Assembly: GCA_000989525.1 (NCBI GenBank)
Contig: LBON01000002.1
Coordinates: forward strand, 447-64,446
Reading direction: 5' to 3'
Source of the DNA: a candidate division TM6 bacterium GW2011_GWF2_32_72
GTDB lineage: Bacteria > Babelota > Babeliae > Babelales > GWF2-32-72
Length of the DNA stretch: 64,000 bases
How positions within the stretch are numbered: the stretch's first letter is position 1; each line of letters opens with the position of its first letter. Made by a program: the position numbers and the translations under genes. Under the pieces are notes generated by a model. It ran no database searches, was not told where the DNA came from, and worked only from the letters and a program-made list of their open reading frames with translations. Of this stretch, positions 7,701 to 14,322 are shown one piece after another.

Positions 7701-10036
7701 GCACTTGTATCATCAAGTAATGCTCTACCGGCAGCAGTTAAATCTGTTACTGCATAAGTATCGGCAGCTGTTGTATAAATCATTTTATCTGCAGACGTTA
7801 CCAATCCTGAAATTGATTGCAAGCCTGCATCATATTCCTGCACGTCAGTTCCGGGAAGTAAATTTAACGCAGTTTGAGCACCAACAATTGTATTGGCACT
7901 TGTTCCACCATCTGCGATAGGCAAAGGACTTGCAAAACTAATTGTTGTACCAGAAATAGAGCCGCCAGTTATATTTACGTTGTTTGAATTTTGAGTTGCC
8001 ATTGTTCCTAAACCAAGAGTATTTCTTTGATCAGCGACAGTTGGATCATCCAAAATATTTAAACCTGGCTGAGCAATATCCCATGTTGCAAAAGTATCTG
8101 TATCTGTTGAATAAATTATTTTTTTTATTGGAGATGCTGGAATAATCAAACCAGCAATAGATTGTAAGGAATCGTCATATGCTTGAATATTTGTTCCGAT
8201 CACATAACCGGTAATTTGACCATTAACAGTTAAATCATTTATTCCAGTTACGTTATCACTATCGTCTATTTTTACACCGGAATTTTGAATCAAATTACCA
8301 CTTGCACCGTCAAAACGAACAACGGCTTCGTCAGTTGCAGAAACAGGTCCAGTAACGTTGCCTGCGCCACCGCCTCCACCACCGCTAGCACCAGAAAGTC
8401 CTGCCAAATTTGAAGCTGCTACAAATTTAGCCTCTGCCGCATTTGAAAGATCTACTGTATTTTGTTTAACAATTAACCATGCACGGAACGCGGCGTTATA
8501 ATCTTCTACAAGTGGATCTGTTAAAAATGCCTCTGTTGAAATAGCATCTTCTGCAGCTGATAAAGTTGCGTAGGTAGCCTGACCATATTGAATAATAATG
8601 TCACCATTTAACAACATATAAATTCTTTGTGTGGAAAATTCGCCTGCAGGAACAGCACCTAAACCAGATCCCGTGTCATACTGAGCAGGATCAATGACTG
8701 CCGTTGATATTGAGTGACTGAATATTCCAGGCGCTGATTGCCAGGCATACAAAAATGTTGGTGCTGTTGCTGCGCCATAATCTCTAATGTCTGGCACTTT
8801 TGCACCACTTACTTGATCATAATTAACACCAGCTGCGTAAATTTGACCTGAAGATTTATTGATATTTAAATTTGCACCATTTGCAGCAAAAGCATTTCCA
8901 GAAATATTTATTGGCCCAAGAGCCCTTATCAAATCAAAATGCTGAGAATATTGCCCAGTTAAAATATTTGCACTGGACCAAACACTTGCAACAGACGTAT
9001 TATTTGTATGAACCAAATTACCAAGAATTATTTTATCTCTTCTATCTGCATAACTGTATTCAGTAACGCTTTGGTCAACATTACCAGAACTGTCTAATGC
9101 CACATAAGTTTTATCTGAACTAGCAATATTTGTAACACTCACACCTGTTTTTGCGGCCCAAGTAACAAGAGTGTAGGTTGGATTGTTTGGAGTTGTAAAA
9201 TTATCAACAATCAAACCAGCACCCGCAGAAATATCTATCTTAGAAGGATCTGCATTAACGGTTATTTTCCCTCCATATAAAACACCAGAACTTGCAAAAC
9301 CCTTAAGTTGAGAAGCAAGCATACCATTCAATGAAATGTCGCCATTTTCAGAAAGTAAAATTACATTTTGATTCGTTCCATCTGTTTTAATGGTAATAGA
9401 AGAGCTTGCAAGAATATCCAATGTATTACTATTTAACGACAGAACAGTTTTTGTAGAAACTTGCTCTGCCTCAAATTCTTGAACACCAATTAAATCATCT
9501 TGAGCTGAAATGAAAACATTAGAATTTTTTATAATTTTTCCAGTTATTCCCTCATACCTTGGTATGGTATTTAAAACAGAACTTTCAGGCCCACGGACAT
9601 CACCAACCTGAGAAAAAGTAAAAGACAAATTACCAGCACCATCTGTTACCAAAGCAGTGTTGTAAGCTCCATCTGCAATTGGCCAAGAAAGACCATCTAA
9701 AATAATAGTATTTCCAGAAGAAGGATTAATATTTAGATTAGTTGTAGGATTGTTATTTTGAATCGTTGCACCGGTTAAATATAAATTTGTGCCATACAAA
9801 TCACCAGTTCCGCTACCACTGCTGCCTCCACCGCCTGAACAACAAGATTGAAGATTAGAAACATCCTGGGAAATTGATGATACAACAACACCACCTGCAG
9901 GAGCATTAAGAACCCTGGGAGCCTTTGTTTGTCCTAATTCAGCTTTGACAAAATTTGTGATTTCTTTTTTTTCAAGCTCCCCACAAAAAACTGACTTAAA
10001 AAATAAAGATAAAATAAGAAAACATATTCGCTTCAT
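3659..10036 (-). CDS. Giant secreted repeat protein built of phage tail-like modules
   Basis: The product has 2,125 residues with a signal peptide (MKRICFLILSLFFKSVFC, residues 1-18), then Gly/Ser-rich spacers (about 66-77, 548-560, 1367-1376, 1737-1745). A ~307-residue domain occurs twice (about 241-548 and 1061-1367) with shared landmarks SKIDISAG, GLIVDNF, RALGPINI and NGANLNINKS. Short modules of the type ARTSLGLGTIATQNANNV and VDNIRIDGN, PNGDGTV, LDGLSWP recur between them. The last ~380 residues (about 1747-2125) are the domain shared with the downstream gene. LGLG modules, the SKIDISAG domain and the C-terminal domain all remind me of phage tail-fibre or virion proteins; this is recall. 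The start has GAGGAG before its ATG. No phage head, terminase or integrase gene is near. It is likely a cell-surface or released fibrous protein, perhaps an adhesin; function is inferred. Confidence 0.7.
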   Translation of the reverse strand: MKRICFLILSLFFKSVFCGELEKKEITNFVKAELGQTKAPRVLNAPAGGVVVSSISQDVSNLQSCCSGGGGSSGSGTGDLYGTNLYLTGATIQNNNPTTNLNINPSSGNTIILDGLSWPIADGAYNTALVTDGAGNLSFTFSQVGDVRGPESSVLNTIPRYEGITGKIIKNSNVFISAQDDLIGVQEFEAEQVSTKTVLSLNSNTLDILASSSITIKTDGTNQNVILLSENGDISLNGMLASQLKGFASSGVLYGGKITVNADPSKIDISAGAGLIVDNFTTPNNPTYTLVTWAAKTGVSVTNIASSDKTYVALDSSGNVDQSVTEYSYADRRDKIILGNLVHTNNTSVASVWSSANILTGQYSQHFDLIRALGPINISGNAFAANGANLNINKSSGQIYAAGVNYDQVSGAKVPDIRDYGAATAPTFLYAWQSAPGIFSHSISTAVIDPAQYDTGSGLGAVPAGEFSTQRIYMLLNGDIIIQYGQATYATLSAAEDAISTEAFLTDPLVEDYNAAFRAWLIVKQNTVDLSNAAEAKFVAASNLAGLSGASGGGGGGAGNVTGPVSATDEAVVRFDGASGNLIQNSGVKIDDSDNVTGINDLTVNGQITGYVIGTNIQAYDDSLQSIAGLIIPASPIKKIIYSTDTDTFATWDIAQPGLNILDDPTVADQRNTLGLGTMATQNSNNVNITGGSISGTTISFASPLPIADGGTSANTIVGAQTALNLLPGTDVQEYDAGLQSISGLVTSADKMIYTTAADTYAVTDLTAAGRALLDDTSAAAQRITLGLGTIAIQNSNDINVTGGKIDGVYITSGSISNLDLPLPIGSGGTNAITAGGARTSLGLAIGSDVLAYSTSLQNISGITPADSRFIVGDGDTWVGEDPTTARTSLGLGTIATQNANNVAITGGSATGLTNLEVDNIRIDGNKISSLDLNGSITLEPNGTGTVVIDGLLWPQSDGTAGQFLSTDGSGNLSFVSAGGGDVSGPGAATVNALPRFGNVGGTSLLNSGVTLDGSDQMSGITRLDVDNIRVDGNTISATDVDGDIILTPNGDGTVNLDGLTSDQLKDFASTGLLTGGIVSINGGDASKIDISAGSGLIVDNFTDVDNPTLSVVSWAGFSGVAVTGLASDVSFVAINSSGNVIQSSGEYDYVNRRDVIVLATLVHTNQTTLDGVFQVPSLLTGQYLQHIDLARALGPINIAGNEFSANGANLNINKSAGDVYAIGVNYDQGTGTKVPDVRNYGLNTGASFLYSWQTSPGVFDHSTSIDLINSNSWDTGSGLGNVSTSSFTAQRIYMFLDGEILIQYGQTLYDSLSEAQAALATESFTINPLLKEYTNVFRGWLIVKGGTTALNNIADAKFISAGKFSDSSSSGGASGDVSGPASATDNALVRFDGSTGNFIKNSVVILDNSGNMSGVQSLTADNVTANEFYGTIQTANQPNITNVGTLNNVSITGGSITGITDLAIPDGGTGASDAPTARFNLGLEIDTDVQRYNDALESISTLSPIAAGNMIYTTAVNTFAVAAITAAGRALLDDADAAAQRTTLGLGSIATQNANNINITGGTMDGVYITSGSISQLDEPLPIASGGTGAITAGGARATLGLAIGSDVLAYSTSLQNISNITPADSIFIVGDGTTWVGEDAATARTSLGLGTMAIQNANNVAITGGSATGLTQLEVDNIRIDGNTISSLNTDGDINLTPNGDGAVVLDGLSWPITDGTNGQVLSTNGAGQLSFIDNSGGGGSSGDAFVSVFGDLIVGERSNSIAIMFQYNLPTDLINTTSVRNGGTATQQDGYLRLSSGSAANGESTVQSRQVLHYNPGHEGYALFTSAFINGGIANSRQLIGLYDDKDGWAVGFNGTAFSVLYRDNMADTYVSQANFNLDKLDGTGSSGFTIDPTKINIFKITYGWLGTAPVTFYVWKPDGNWVAFHRFQFPNSRTTPTVENPTLPIRAEATNLGNTTNLELRTVCWNAGLVGETKGLRSYSILTEGTSSKTVDKPIISIRNKDTFATKINKTTIQAIGANFGVAASRLTRFKIFKNATLTGAAFVDYNSQLSAVQIDTSATVQTGGTLVFATMSSLNSLTDIFFKTNDFDLLLQPGETWTITARTITNATDIDINFIWEEIY
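4835..5452 (-). repeat. ~620-bp internal repeat, copy 2
   Basis: This encodes about residues 1529-1734 (AAGRALLDD through the LDGLSWP and NGAGQLSF region). It is nearly the same in protein and very similar in DNA to 7112-7735. The block contains two LGLG modules and a VDNIRIDGN module. Confidence 0.8.
5936..6856 (-). repeat. ~920-bp internal repeat domain, copy 2
   Basis: This encodes about residues 1061-1367, the second copy of the SKIDISAG...RALGPINI...NGANLNINKS domain, diverged to roughly half identity from copy 1 at 8393-9316 by eye. Confidence 0.8.
7112..7735 (-). repeat. ~620-bp internal repeat, copy 1
   Basis: This encodes about residues 768-975 and matches 4835-5452. Long near-identical DNA runs, for example around 7468-7570 against 5185-5285, point to a recent duplication or ongoing gene conversion. 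Confidence 0.8.
8393..9316 (-). repeat. ~920-bp internal repeat domain, copy 1
   Basis: This encodes about residues 241-548, the first copy of the domain repeated at 5936-6856. It is followed by a run of six glycines that links it to the next module. Confidence 0.8.
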
Positions 10037-10121
10037 ATCAACTCCTCTATAAAAATAAAAACCTTTTCTACAGAAGAATTAAATCAACAAAAAAAATCAA
10101 TACTTTTGTTTTTTAATTTTA

Positions 10122-11036
10122 TCAGTATGTGTATGAAACACTTATCTTGACACCTTTTGTATATAAACTTGGCGCACAAATAAAAATTAAATTATTTCTT
10201 TTACAACCAGGTTCCTGAAATTCAAGCTCTCGTTTTTCAATTAAATTTTTAACTGCAAACGCGTAAATTGAACCCAGGCCCGCGCCCGCAACCATTTGAG
10301 AAACAAAATGTCGATTACTATTTAAAAAAACAGAAAATGTAGTTAAACCTAAAAGCCCCAAAGGAATTCCCCATTTTTTTCCATGGCGCAAACCATATAA
10401 TGTTGCCATATAAGAAATTTGTGAAATATGCCCAGAAGGAAAACCACCCATTTTAATTTTTTTAGGGAAACGCCCACACCCTGGTCGATAAGCAAAAGGA
10501 ACATTTACACCATAAAAAAACTGCCGAGAAAACATCACAAATGGCAATCCTAACATAAAATACCAACTTGTTGTCCGCAGCCTATCATTATTTGACCAAA
10601 AATATTCACTTGCCAAAAAAATTTCTGCCGGATACATCGCCTTTGCAGTCCAATCTCTACAATAATGAGAACATTGTCTTAAATCTTTATGATTAAATAA
10701 ATCATAAAAAACAGAATTAACCTTACGATCCATCATTCGTCCAAGTAAAAAACCTGGCATCGTCACAGTCAAAACTTTCATTGTATCGCGCGAAAAAATA
10801 TTTAAATTAAGTTCCAAAACATCCCGCAAAGTGCCTTCTGTCATAGCCAAAACTTTTTTGGTACCCGGACTTCTAAAATCTTGTTTTTTAAATGGATTTT
10901 TACTGTCTATTTTTTCAAATTCTGCTTGTTTTATTTTTAAACTTTTGCTCTCAATACTTGAAGCAGAGCCCAGCAGAGCAATATTGCATGCTAAAACAAT
11001 TACCAAAAGGCAAAATAATGCGTTAGACCTCTTCAT
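10122..11036 (-). CDS. PAP2-like membrane/exported protein with degenerate active site
   Basis: PAP2 (type 2 phosphatidic acid phosphatase) enzymes remove phosphate from lipid phosphates using motifs K-x6-RP, PSGH and SR-x5-H-x3-D. This 304-residue product has YRPG, then GGFPSGH followed by membrane-like segments, then a third motif NRHFVSQMVAGAGLG. The PSGH and the final His are kept. The Lys of motif 1, the Arg of motif 3 and its terminal Asp (now Gln) are not in place, so catalysis is doubtful. I start at the ATG at 11034-11036, which gives a signal peptide (MKRSNALFCLLVIVLACNIA) and has GGGGA upstream; the frame stays open to 11177, but the extra 47 residues look non-coding. There is no obvious operon partner. 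Confidence 0.6.
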   Translation of the reverse strand: MKRSNALFCLLVIVLACNIALLGSASSIESKSLKIKQAEFEKIDSKNPFKKQDFRSPGTKKVLAMTEGTLRDVLELNLNIFSRDTMKVLTVTMPGFLLGRMMDRKVNSVFYDLFNHKDLRQCSHYCRDWTAKAMYPAEIFLASEYFWSNNDRLRTTSWYFMLGLPFVMFSRQFFYGVNVPFAYRPGCGRFPKKIKMGGFPSGHISQISYMATLYGLRHGKKWGIPLGLLGLTTFSVFLNSNRHFVSQMVAGAGLGSIYAFAVKNLIEKRELEFQEPGCKRNNLIFICAPSLYTKGVKISVSYTY

Positions 11037-11253
11037 CCCCTGTCCCCTACGCAACTTCCTAAAATCCCCTAATAACCAAAATACATGATCGAATCCAAGA
11101 AAATCAATAATTTTATTAATTTCTATCTGAAAATAATTGTAGGGTGGCGAAGAGGGGTGCTTAAAAAAACTAAACAAGCTCTTTAAACTTATTAATAATT
11201 ACAATGAATTTTTAAACCCTTTTACAAGGAATAAACATATAAAAACAAAAAAA

Positions 11254-11389
11254 ATGCTTAATTGCTCTAGCAATCATGTTGGCAGGAAGTAATTTGGCAT
11301 TTGGTTCAAATGAGCTTTGTCTCGCTGACCTTGGTCTCGCTGAACTTTTGATCTCGCTGACCTTGGGTTTCCCGTATACCATGCTCTAA
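11254..11389 (+). pseudogene. Decayed secreted-peptide gene
   Basis: In one frame (from 11258) this reads as a good signal peptide, LIALAIMLAGSNLAFGSNE, then a short Leu-rich repeat tail ending at TAA 11387-11389. No start codon is in that frame. An ATG at 11254-11256 lies one base out of frame, just after an A8 run, and AAGGA lies further upstream. A single-base insertion would explain the break. The tail is made by a tandem DNA repeat (11320-11367). Confidence 0.35.
11320..11367 (+). repeat. Three short tandem repeats
   Basis: Three units begin at 11320, 11335 and 11352, each starting TCTCGCTGA and continuing CCTTGG or a variant, with unit lengths of 15, 17 and 16 bases. They lie inside the decayed secreted-peptide frame. 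Confidence 0.7.
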
Positions 11390-11430
11390 AGAACAAATTA
11401 AAAATCCCAAAAAATAACATAATTTAAATA

Positions 11431-11460
11431 AAAAAGCCTCGCGAAATTGCGAGGCTTTTT
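11431..11460. terminator. Strong bidirectional terminator
   Basis: AAAAAGCCTCGC and GCGAGGCTTTTT form a perfect 12-bp stem around GAAATT, with A and T tracts on both sides. No intact gene ends here. It fits the two decayed secreted-peptide frames that converge on it. Confidence 0.85.
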
Positions 11461-11485
11461 TATTACTCTAAATTTATAACGTCAT

Positions 11486-11600
11486 TCAATTCCTCGATGA
11501 ATCAACATTTTGTACTGATTCGCTAACACTACCAACCGATAACACAAACGCTCCCCCCAACCACAACAATAAAAAACAGTTGATATAACATCTTTTTCAC
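11486..11600 (-). pseudogene. Small secreted-peptide gene with frameshift
   Basis: Read leftward from a GTG at 11598-11600 (or an ATG at 11589-11591), the frame gives MKKMLYQLFFIVVVGG, a good signal peptide, and then runs out of frame. Removing one base from the C6 run at 11553-11558 continues it as AFVLSVGSVSESVQNVDSS and ends at TGA 11486-11488, about 37 residues in all. It ends 25 bases before a strong terminator. It may be a true pseudogene, a sequencing error in a homopolymer, or programmed slippage. There is no clear Shine-Dalgarno. Confidence 0.3.
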
Positions 11601-11648
11601 ACTAAACTTAAGCATCTTGTTATATTTTTTATAAGATAAAGGATAATT

Positions 11649-12107
11649 ATGAACAAAAAAACATTAATTTTATTATTGATTTCAGCTGCAAAACTCGCTG
11701 TTGGATCTTCAGAAAACCACACCGATTGGGCAAAAAACAAAGCCTTTGAAAATTACAAAAGTGCATTCCAAAAAACATTTAAAAATGTTTATACCACGGG
11801 AATCCCTGCAAGTTTGGACGCAAGTTTATATATCCCATTTAATTGTGATTTCTTAAAAGGAACTATTTGTGGTTCTATGTTAGCCCTTAAATTTAAAAAT
11901 AATGAACGTGTAACCACAGAAATAAATAAAGGTTATGAATATGGTTTTGGGTATGCATTCACTCAAAAAGAAATAATTCACCCAAGAAACGCTGATGCAA
12001 AATACTTTAAATGGTTCAGATATGGCTGTGATGATGGATATGACTTAAAACATGCAAATAAGCCTGTTCAAAGCTTTTGTATGTCTCCAAATTTTACACT
12101 AAATTAA
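11649..12107 (+). CDS. Small secreted cysteine-containing protein, unknown function
   Basis: The product has 152 residues. A signal peptide occupies about residues 1-20 (MNKKTLILLLISAAKLAVGS). The mature part is ~130 residues with four cysteines, spaced so that two disulfides are possible in the periplasm: one in FNCDF, one in TICGS, one in YGCDDG and one in SFCMS. AAAGGAT lies seven bases before the ATG. A terminator with a U-tract follows at 12158-12191, so this is a single-gene unit. I recognise no family. Its neighbours are other small exported genes, some decayed, which suggests a region that turns over secreted proteins. Confidence 0.6.
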   Translation: MNKKTLILLLISAAKLAVGSSENHTDWAKNKAFENYKSAFQKTFKNVYTTGIPASLDASLYIPFNCDFLKGTICGSMLALKFKNNERVTTEINKGYEYGFGYAFTQKEIIHPRNADAKYFKWFRYGCDDGYDLKHANKPVQSFCMSPNFTLN

Positions 12108-12157
12108 ATACCATTTTTAAATCAATAATTTTTTAAATTCAAAAATTAAACAACAAT

Positions 12158-12191
12158 AAAAAGGCCTCGTCTAAATTGGCGAGGCCTTTTT
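12158..12191 (+). terminator. Intrinsic terminator
   Basis: AAAAAGGCCTCG and CGAGGCCTTTTT pair over 12 bp around a 10-base loop, just after the small secreted gene ending at 12107. Confidence 0.85.
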
Positions 12192-12215
12192 ATTAGATCT
12201 TTATGAAAATTATTT

Positions 12216-12303
12216 AAAGGACTCGTCCTTCGATACAAATCCTTACTGCGTTCGGATTCACTCAGGATGAGATCCTTCAACCAGCTCAGGATGACATCCG
12301 TCT
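12216..12303. repeat. Dispersed intergenic repeat, left copy
   Basis: This copy starts with the self-complementary AAGGACTCGTCCTT, continues through TACTGCGTTCGGATTCACTC and TCAGGATGA, and ends ATGACATCCGTC. It includes an extra segment (GATCCTTCAACCAGCTCAGG) absent from the inverted partner at 12414-12480. It resembles the widespread class of intergenic repeats containing TCATCCTGAG...GAAGGA; that resemblance is from memory. Confidence 0.75.
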
Positions 12304-12413
12304 TTATTTTTATTTTTAATTCAATACTAAAATGTTAAAAATTTAATTTAATAATAATCACATAGTTTAAAGCTACAGAGCAAGAACAACATCTGTAAAA
12401 TATAAATTGATAT

Positions 12414-12480
12414 GACGGATGTCATCCTGAGTGAATCCGAACGCAGTAAGGATTTGTATCAAAGGACGAGTCCTTTTTTT
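12414..12480. repeat. Dispersed intergenic repeat, inverted copy
   Basis: This is the reverse complement of most of 12216-12303, with only a few mismatches over ~55 bp. The two arms are about 110 bases apart and could fold into one very large stem-loop in RNA or cruciform DNA. The unit sits between a rightward gene end and the leftward end of gatA, so it may also act as a bidirectional transcription barrier. Confidence 0.75.
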
Positions 12481-12577
12481 GATGTAAAAAATCTGTGTTT
12501 TTGAATTTTCGCATAAGTTTTAGATTTTAAAATTTATAAAAACTTATGATTCGATTCTTCGATGTTTCGATCCGCGA

Positions 12578-14026
12578 TCAATAACCTTCTGGATGTTTTT
12601 TATGCCACTCTGTATTTTCCTGGTACGCATGACCAACTTGGAACAACACCTCTTCAGCAAAATGTGGTCCAATCAATTGGAAACCAATCGGCAAATTATT
12701 TTTAGTAAATCCACAAGGAATAGATACTGCAGGAACTCCTGCCAAATTAATAGAAACTGTAAAGAAATCTTGTAGAATCATTTCAATTGGATTATCTATC
12801 AAAGAACCTATTTTAAAAGCAGCCCCACCTGTTGTTGGCATAACTAACAAATCAACATCTTGGAATGCATCTTGAAACTCTTTTTTTATCCAGCTTCTTA
12901 CTTTTTCTGCATTAGCGCAAAAATCACCAACATGATCTGCCGCTAAAACATAATTACCAATCAAGATTCGTAATTTTACTTCATCTCCAAAGCCATCATC
13001 CCTTGTTTTATTATACATTTCATTTAATGTCTTATATTCAGGAGCCCTAAACCCATATCTTACACCATCAAAACGAGCTAAATTAGAAGCTGCTTCTGAA
13101 CGATTTATAATAATATAAGCGGCCGTAGCATATTCAAGAGATTTTAAATTAACTTTTTTAATTTTAGCACCTAGTTTTTCTAGTTTTGAAATAGCCGCTT
13201 GAACGGCATTGTGAATATCTTTATCAATACCTTCTGCATTAACAGCATTTTCAACAACACCTATTTTCAAATTTTCTGGCAATTTACCTGTAAGTTGTTT
13301 TGTATAATCTTTTTTTTCTACATTTGCAGAAGTAGAATCTTTTGGATCATTTCCTGCAATTACTGAATATACTAGCGCATTATCATAAACGGTTCTTGTT
13401 AAGACTCCAACCTGATCCAGTGATGACCCAAGCGCAATAACTCCAGACCGAGAAACAGAACCATATGTTGGTTTAATACCAACTACACCGCAAAGTGCGG
13501 CAGGTTGACGAATTGAACCACCAGTATCTGTGCCCAATGCCCAAGGGATCAACCCGGCCGCAACAGCTGCTGCTGGGCCACCGCTTGAACCACCGGGTGA
13601 ACATTCTTTATTCCAAGGATTTTTAATTAATTTAAATGCAGATGTTTCCGACGAACTACCCATTGCAAATTCATCCATATTAGCTCGACCAATAAGCAAA
13701 GCGCCTTCTTTTTTTAAATTTTCCGTTACTGTTGCATCATATGTTGACACAAAATTTTCTAAAATTTTTGAAGCGCAAGAAGTAATTCTACTTTTTTGAC
13801 AAATATTATCTTTCAAAATTCCCGGGATCCCACCAAGCAAACCTTCGTAATTGGCTGTTTCTTTTAAAATCGATTTTGTATCAAAAATCGCTAAGGCAGA
13901 ACCAAGCTCACCATCAAACTTTTCAAATCTATCTTTAAAAAATGTAAGCAGTTCTTCAACTGTAATTTCTTTATTTTTTAACTTTTCTTTTAATTCTTTA
14001 ATTGTTGCAAATGCCAAATTTTTCAT
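12578..14026 (-). CDS. gatA: Asp/Glu-tRNA amidotransferase subunit A
   Basis: GatA is the amidase subunit of the GatCAB enzyme, which turns Glu-tRNA(Gln) and/or Asp-tRNA(Asn) into the amidated forms, taking ammonia from glutamine. The 482-residue product is full length and has the amidase signature. The Ser-cis-Ser-Lys triad can be seen at about Lys72 (GILKDN), Ser147 (SPGGSSGGPA) and Ser171 (DTGGSIRQPA). It follows gatC with an ATGA overlap, and AGGGGGG precedes the start. gatB is not in the window. Presence of GatCA implies that at least one of the direct Gln or Asn routes is missing in this organism; this is inference. Confidence 0.95.
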   Translation of the reverse strand: MKNLAFATIKELKEKLKNKEITVEELLTFFKDRFEKFDGELGSALAIFDTKSILKETANYEGLLGGIPGILKDNICQKSRITSCASKILENFVSTYDATVTENLKKEGALLIGRANMDEFAMGSSSETSAFKLIKNPWNKECSPGGSSGGPAAAVAAGLIPWALGTDTGGSIRQPAALCGVVGIKPTYGSVSRSGVIALGSSLDQVGVLTRTVYDNALVYSVIAGNDPKDSTSANVEKKDYTKQLTGKLPENLKIGVVENAVNAEGIDKDIHNAVQAAISKLEKLGAKIKKVNLKSLEYATAAYIIINRSEAASNLARFDGVRYGFRAPEYKTLNEMYNKTRDDGFGDEVKLRILIGNYVLAADHVGDFCANAEKVRSWIKKEFQDAFQDVDLLVMPTTGGAAFKIGSLIDNPIEMILQDFFTVSINLAGVPAVSIPCGFTKNNLPIGFQLIGPHFAEEVLFQVGHAYQENTEWHKKHPEGY

Positions 14027-14319
14027 TTTTCCCCCCTGCCTTCAATAATTGATGGCACAACAAAAAAACCTTCTGCTGTTTCTGGCGCCTGCGCAAGAAT
14101 AGGCTCAGAACCAGTTTTAACCACAATATCTTCTCTAAATATATTTATATTTTTTGAAGACATTTCTTGAGATAATATATTCGCCGCTTCTTTTACTTTT
14201 TCGGCGTAAGTCAAAAGATCTGAAAGATGTCTCATTAACAAATCTATTTCAGATTCATGAACATTTAGATTAGAGCTTCTTGCTATTTTTAAAACTTCTT
14301 CTTTATTCAATTTTGCCAT
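14023..14319 (-). CDS. gatC: Asp/Glu-tRNA amidotransferase subunit C
   Basis: GatC is the small subunit that wraps around GatA and stabilises the GatCAB complex. The product has 98 residues, the usual size, beginning MAKLNKEEVLKIARSSNL, with the family pattern of two helices (LMRHLSDLLTYAEKV) and a C-terminal stretch VVKTGSEPILAQAPETAEGF. Its TGA stop overlaps the gatA ATG by four bases. The gene begins three bases after the stop of the MATE transporter, so all three are probably one leftward transcript. Confidence 0.92.
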   Translation of the reverse strand: MAKLNKEEVLKIARSSNLNVHESEIDLLMRHLSDLLTYAEKVKEAANILSQEMSSKNINIFREDIVVKTGSEPILAQAPETAEGFFVVPSIIEGRGEK

Positions 14320-14322
14320 TTT

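Noticed and set aside
4835-9316. CRISPR-like array from the regular repeats
   Set aside because: The repeats are hundreds of bases long, translate in frame within one gene and have no unique spacers of constant length.
2436-10036. A prophage containing the giant tail-like gene
   Set aside because: No integrase, terminase, capsid, portal or lysis gene lies around it, both genes have Sec signal peptides, and flanks are ordinary bacterial genes.
11037-11177. 47-residue extension of the PAP2-like protein
   Set aside because: The added sequence has no ribosome site, looks unlike coding and would hide a good signal peptide.
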